Part shown: positions 60,630-64,000 of the stretch, piece by piece
Layout: every line of letters starts with the position of its first letter
Numbering within the stretch: position 1 is the stretch's first letter
Origin: Photobacterium carnosum
GTDB taxonomy: Bacteria; Pseudomonadota; Gammaproteobacteria; Enterobacterales; Vibrionaceae
Assembly (NCBI RefSeq): GCF_002849605.1
Contig: NZ_NPIB01000028.1
Coordinates: 1 to 64,000, forward strand
DNA length: 64,000 nt
Direction: 5' to 3'
Program-made: the position numbers and the translations under genes
Notes under the pieces: model-generated
What the model saw: the letters and a program-made list of their open reading frames with translations, nothing else
Database searches by the model: none
Told to the model about the DNA's origin: nothing

Positions 60630-61324
60630 ACAAACTACTTAAGATGATAACCAAAAAAAATATACTGTTATTGTTTTTATTATTACCGATTTATGCTTAC
60701 TATCAATTTGACACATTAACAATAAAAAATATAGTTGAGTACAAAGCAATAATTCATAATACAGTAAATCATCACTTCATAATAAGCGCTATCGTTTTTT
60801 ATATACTTGTGATTATTTTAACTGCATTATATCTCCCACTAGATATAATATTCAGCTTACTATCTGGATATTTTTTTGGGTTTTGGTTTGGCATTATATT
60901 TATGTCATTTGCTTATTCTTTAGGTTCTACCTTATCCTTTATTATTAGTCGCTATTTACTATTTGATTATTTTAAAAATAAATTCGATCGGAAATTTAAA
61001 ATAATTAATCAGCATGTAGGTAAAGATATTAATCTTTATTTATTATCATTACGTTTGATGCCAATATTCCCAGATGTATTAATAAATATAATCATGGGAT
61101 TAACTGATATAAAATTAAAGAATTTTTATATCATCAGTCAAATCGGAACTTTGCTAAGTATCGGTATATTTGTCAATGCTGGATTACAATTATCCACCTT
61201 AAATTCATTACATAATATTATGTCTACTCCTATAATTTTGTCTTTTACTCTGATTGGAATCATGCCATTTTTAGTTAAATTATCACTAAAAAAAATCAGT
61301 CATAACTCACAGCTATTTAAGTAA
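60626..61324 (+). CDS. TVP38/TMEM64 (VTT-domain) membrane protein
   Basis: A 232-residue membrane protein. Hydrophobic stretches at about 10-26, 50-75, 80-110, 150-170, 175-190 and 200-220 fit the VTT (SNARE-associated/DedA-like) fold; the conserved segments include SLLSGYFFGFWFG and RLMPIFPDVLINIIMGLTDI. Related DedA and TMEM41/VMP1 proteins move phospholipids across bilayers. It is translationally coupled to the methyltransferase and shares its AT-rich composition. Together they suggest modification and transport of a lipid. Function not proven. Confidence 0.82.
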   Translation: MNKLLKMITKKNILLLFLLLPIYAYYQFDTLTIKNIVEYKAIIHNTVNHHFIISAIVFYILVIILTALYLPLDIIFSLLSGYFFGFWFGIIFMSFAYSLGSTLSFIISRYLLFDYFKNKFDRKFKIINQHVGKDINLYLLSLRLMPIFPDVLINIIMGLTDIKLKNFYIISQIGTLLSIGIFVNAGLQLSTLNSLHNIMSTPIILSFTLIGIMPFLVKLSLKKISHNSQLFK

Positions 61325-61354
61325 AATAAGCCTAACCACATTAATTCCCCCTAA

Positions 61355-61371
61355 CTTAAATTATGCTTAAC
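61355..61371 (+). promoter_or_regulatory. Two-component regulator-type box CTTAAA-N5-CTTAAC
   Basis: CTTAAA (61355-61360) and CTTAAC (61366-61371) are 11 bp apart, like the PmrA/QseB box (YTTAAK-N5-YTTAAK), although both K positions deviate. The second site is part of the 11-bp inverted repeat ATGCTTAACTT / AAGTTAAGCAT (61363-61373 and 61387-61397). It lies 190 bp before the response regulator gene, so autoregulation is possible. Confidence 0.45.
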
Positions 61372-61560
61372 TTGTTATTAATAAATAAGTTAAGCATGCA
61401 AATCCCCGTTTTTCAATGATACAAAAACACAAAACCTATAACGTTATCTAAAATATTACGCTGGCTATAATTAACCTAAAAGACTAAATACCTACAAAAA
61501 GTCTTCATTCGCCAATACAATCACTTAAATAATATTTATTTCACTATAAAGGCTGTAATT

Positions 61561-62256
61561 ATGAAAATATTACTTGTTGAAGACGATGTTAGCTTAAGTC
61601 GTTATATTGAAAAAGGACTCACAGAAGCAGGTCATCATGTACAGTGCATTGATAACGGAAAATATGCACTTGCGATATGCATGTCAGAACAGTTTGATAT
61701 CGCTATTGTTGATCGTATGTTGCCGGGTTTAGATGGTTTATCTTTTGTAAAAGCGCTACGTGCATCAAAAATTTCAATGCCCATTATTTTTCTCACCTCA
61801 CTTTGCGGTATTGATGATCGTGTTGATGGTTTAGAAGCTGGCGGGGATGACTATTTAACCAAACCCTTCGCTTTTTCAGAATTACTCGCACGAATATCAG
61901 CGTTATCACGTCGTTCATCGACACTATCAGAAGCAAAACCCAGTGAGCTGGTTTATGGCGATCTCAGTCTTAATTTATTTGATCATACTGCGATCCGCCA
62001 AGGGCAAGTATTAAATTTGCAACCAAAAGAATTTCGCATTCTTGAACTCTTTCTTCGTCACCCAGGGCGAGTCATTACTCGAACAATGCTATTAGAACAT
62101 GTGTGGGATATCTATTTTGATCCCCAAACTAGTGTCGTAGAAACCCATATTAGCCGTTTACGTAATAAGCTTGAAAAACCGTTTGGTGATCAGCTTATTC
62201 ATACCGTTCGAGGCGCGGGTTATAAATTAGAACATAAATATGGAAAAGATAGCTAA
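61561..62256 (+). CDS. OmpR/PhoB-family response regulator
   Basis: A 231-residue regulator. The receiver has the acidic pair EDD (7-9), the phospho-acceptor Asp51 in IVDRMLPG, Thr79 and Lys101 in LTKPF. The C-terminal winged helix shows LNLQPKEFRILELFLRHPGRVITR and VETHISRLRNKL with the typical GAGYKLE end. It resembles the QseB/PmrA/CusR group; the exact orthologue cannot be told. It shares 1 bp with the kinase gene, so both are made together. Confidence 0.93.
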   Translation: MKILLVEDDVSLSRYIEKGLTEAGHHVQCIDNGKYALAICMSEQFDIAIVDRMLPGLDGLSFVKALRASKISMPIIFLTSLCGIDDRVDGLEAGGDDYLTKPFAFSELLARISALSRRSSTLSEAKPSELVYGDLSLNLFDHTAIRQGQVLNLQPKEFRILELFLRHPGRVITRTMLLEHVWDIYFDPQTSVVETHISRLRNKLEKPFGDQLIHTVRGAGYKLEHKYGKDS

Positions 62257-63431
62257 TGCATCCATTGATAGTTCGAATTCAACAAATATTACCAATACCA
62301 ACATGGTTACGAAGCTCAGCAATGCAACAGGGGCTGATGTTTATCATGGTATCGGTTATTAGTTTACTTTTGATGTCCAGTCTCACTGTTGCCTATGTTG
62401 ATTATCATCTTGATAAAGTAAACAACAACATTGAACATAATGTTGAAGCATTTATGCTTGGAACAACAACAGAAATCAACAAAGAGCCTATCGATGAAGA
62501 TGACATTATCGACGTCTTGGCAACAGGCTTTATTTTATCGGGTATTTTAGTTGTACTGTTTAGCTCTGCTATCGTTATTTATATGACCAGACTCAATCAG
62601 TCAAAAATCGACCGTATTGAAAAAGTATTACGTGCCGCTGCTGATGGTGAGTTATCAGCAAGAACCATGATGTCGAGCCAAGGTAATGATCTCACTCGCA
62701 TCGGATCAACCATCGATGAAATGCTGTCACGTTTACAGAATGTGGTCGCAGCCATGAGTGATATATCCACCAATATTGCCCATGAATTAAAAACCCCCAT
62801 TACTCGCTTACAATATAATTTATTAACACTTAATGAGATGGCAGAGACACACCAAGAGAATCTTGATGCTAATTTTTCTGAACAGTTAGAGCTGGCTCTC
62901 AATGAATCAAGTCGTTTAGCCAATATATTTGATGCCTTACTGCGGATATCTCAAATAAAGTCAGGCAATAGACGTCAGCGATTTGAGACAATTAACATGA
63001 TCGATATAGTCCAAACGATCACTGAAATTTATACCGATGTCGCCGAAGATGCAGGCATGTCATTAACCCTTGCGGCTCAAGTAGAACCTATTTTTATTCA
63101 AGGAGATCGAGAATTACTGATCCAACAATTAGCAAATCTTGTGGAAAATTCATTACGATATTGCCCTCAAGCAAGTAAGCTAAAGCTATCGTGTTACACC
63201 AATAACGATAGTGTCGTGATCACCATGGCAGACAATGGCCCTGGAATTGATAACCAAGAAAAAAATCGCGTGTTTGAGCGGCTTTATCGAATAAACAAAT
63301 CACGTAATGATGGCGGATTAGGTATCGGACTAACCTTGGTTAAAGCGGTAACAGAATTACACCAAGGCGAGATCAAACTTTATGATTGTCATCCTGGACT
63401 TGGGGTCGAGATTCGCTATCACTGCCAATAA
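62256..63431 (+). CDS. Sensor histidine kinase
   Basis: A 391-residue membrane kinase, partner of the preceding regulator. TM1 is at about 26-48, TM2 at about 91-110; the periplasmic loop between them is only about 42 residues and strongly acidic (EINKEPIDEDDIID near 73-86). HAMP follows (about 111-165), then HisKA with His176 in AHELKTP, and HATPase boxes NLVENSLRY, DNGPGID and GLGIGL. The short loop excludes QseC-type periplasmic sensing; an acidic loop could bind cations or cationic peptides, which is speculation. Overlaps the regulator gene by one base. Confidence 0.93.
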   Translation: MHPLIVRIQQILPIPTWLRSSAMQQGLMFIMVSVISLLLMSSLTVAYVDYHLDKVNNNIEHNVEAFMLGTTTEINKEPIDEDDIIDVLATGFILSGILVVLFSSAIVIYMTRLNQSKIDRIEKVLRAAADGELSARTMMSSQGNDLTRIGSTIDEMLSRLQNVVAAMSDISTNIAHELKTPITRLQYNLLTLNEMAETHQENLDANFSEQLELALNESSRLANIFDALLRISQIKSGNRRQRFETINMIDIVQTITEIYTDVAEDAGMSLTLAAQVEPIFIQGDRELLIQQLANLVENSLRYCPQASKLKLSCYTNNDSVVITMADNGPGIDNQEKNRVFERLYRINKSRNDGGLGIGLTLVKAVTELHQGEIKLYDCHPGLGVEIRYHCQ

Positions 63432-63450
63432 TGTTCACTATTAACACACA

Positions 63451-63478
63451 AATAGGTCGCTAAAATCAGCGACCTATT
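63451..63478 (+). terminator. Hairpin after the two-component operon
   Basis: AATAGGTCGCT-AAAATC-AGCGACCTATT is an 11-bp perfect stem, 20 nt after the kinase stop codon and 36 nt beyond the end of the convergent pilin gene. The following T run is interrupted. Confidence 0.6.
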
Positions 63479-63513
63479 AATATCATTTTTGAGTGATATA
63501 TTGATAATAATAC

Positions 63514-64000
63514 CTAACAGGCCACCAATTTAATTATTGGTCGCTCTTCACCATTTATCTTATATGACACATAACACTTATTCTCTCTCAAAAAAACTCT
63601 ATCGCCTTTTTTATATGCATTCGTTGCGAGTGTGATTTTTAAAAGACCATTGTCCTGAACAGCAATAAAATCATCATTTATTATTCCGGAATTGTCCCCA
63701 ACACCATCAATTAAAAGGTTTAATGTCGGTGCAAATGCACTTGGATAACCATACTGAAAAGAACAAACAGCGACGCCGTCTTTACATCCCATAAAAGATA
63801 ATGAGTTATAAATCGCGCCCTCAGGAGGAATTTTTTCATTAACAATATAAGGTACACTCGCCATACCATTGGCGGCCATTTTTTCGTATACCGTATCAAC
63901 AGTTGATTCTAAAACTCCTTCCATTTCTTTTAGTGTTGCGGTTCTTGCATCATTTTGTAAGTTCATAAACTTCGGTGCTGCGATAACCGCCAATATACCC
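63514..64000 (-). CDS. Type IV pilin-like protein (MSHA major pilin type), 5' end outside window
   Basis: The gene runs off the right edge, so its leader peptide and N-terminal Phe are not seen. The visible part begins with GILAVIAAPKFMNLQNDARTATL, the end of the hydrophobic pilin helix and the MSHA-like KF(M/L)NLQ(N/K)DAR pattern (positions about 63930-64000). Further on are two Cys, CKDGVAVC, possibly a disulphide, and a C-terminal Cys. It may be a MshA-like pilin of Vibrionaceae; whether it belongs to an msh locus depends on the neighbours outside. Confidence 0.8.
   Translation of the reverse strand, partial: GILAVIAAPKFMNLQNDARTATLKEMEGVLESTVDTVYEKMAANGMASVPYIVNEKIPPEGAIYNSLSFMGCKDGVAVCSFQYGYPSAFAPTLNLLIDGVGDNSGIINDDFIAVQDNGLLKITLATNAYKKGDRVFLRENKCYVSYKINGEERPIIKLVAC

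Overview
The window looks like a chromosomal backbone segment from a gammaproteobacterium of the Vibrionaceae, most probably a Photobacterium-like species. I infer this from protein sequences that match Vibrio/Photobacterium/E. coli families closely, from conserved gene order (surE-pcm-nlpD-rpoS beside mutS; rpoE-rseA-rseB-rseC-lepA-lepB-rnc-era-recO-pdxJ-acpS; epd-pgk-fbaA), from a NqrM-type protein and from an MSHA-like pilin at the right edge. The genus is an inference from recall and was not tested by any search.

Layout. 1-1.1 kb: an array of alternating tRNA-Ser(GCU) and tRNA-Arg(ACG) genes with its own promoter. 1.3-8.8 kb: csrA, lysC, alaS, a frameshifted kch potassium channel gene in the place where recX often lies, recA under a LexA box, and pncC. 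8.9-24.4 kb: mutS converging on the long leftward block rpoS, nlpD, pcm, surE, truD, ispF, ispD, ftsB, eno, pyrG, mazG, relA, rlmD (stress sigma factor, isoprenoid precursors, division, glycolysis, CTP and (p)ppGpp). 25.8-28.6 kb: barA, the kinase of the GacS/BarA-Csr circuit whose end point, csrA, is also in the window. 28.7-37.8 kb: the sigma-E/rnc cluster. 38.3-49.9 kb: nadB, sdhE/ygfX, ygfZ, a LysR regulator, a small DUF134-NifX-like-NqrM operon, a small unknown protein behind a Pho-box-like promoter, gcvH without gcvT/gcvP, ubiI, ubiH, ygfB, zapA, 6S RNA and ygfA. 50-58.2 kb: rpiA, serA, a YggE-like protein, mscS, fbaA, pgk, epd. 58.8-64 kb: a cold-shock protein, a YgiW-like periplasmic protein, then a strikingly AT-rich pair (phospholipid-methyltransferase-like protein and TVP38/VTT membrane protein), a two-component system, and a truncated pilin gene.

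Most of the window is ordinary housekeeping DNA. The parts I would look at again are: the 7-bp triplicated repeat that breaks kch (a 2- or 5-copy allele would be in frame); the DUF134-NifX-NqrM operon, which suggests a metal/Fe-S link to maturation of the sodium-pumping NADH dehydrogenase; the methyltransferase/VTT pair next to a two-component system with a CTTAA-N6-CTTAA box, a candidate envelope-lipid remodelling locus; PurR-type operators at fbaA and near rpiA; and the Pho-box-like promoter before the 67-residue unknown protein.

Where several start codons were possible I chose the one with a Shine-Dalgarno sequence and the best fit to the known family N-terminus; this is stated per gene. 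All family assignments are by recognition of motifs, without database searches.
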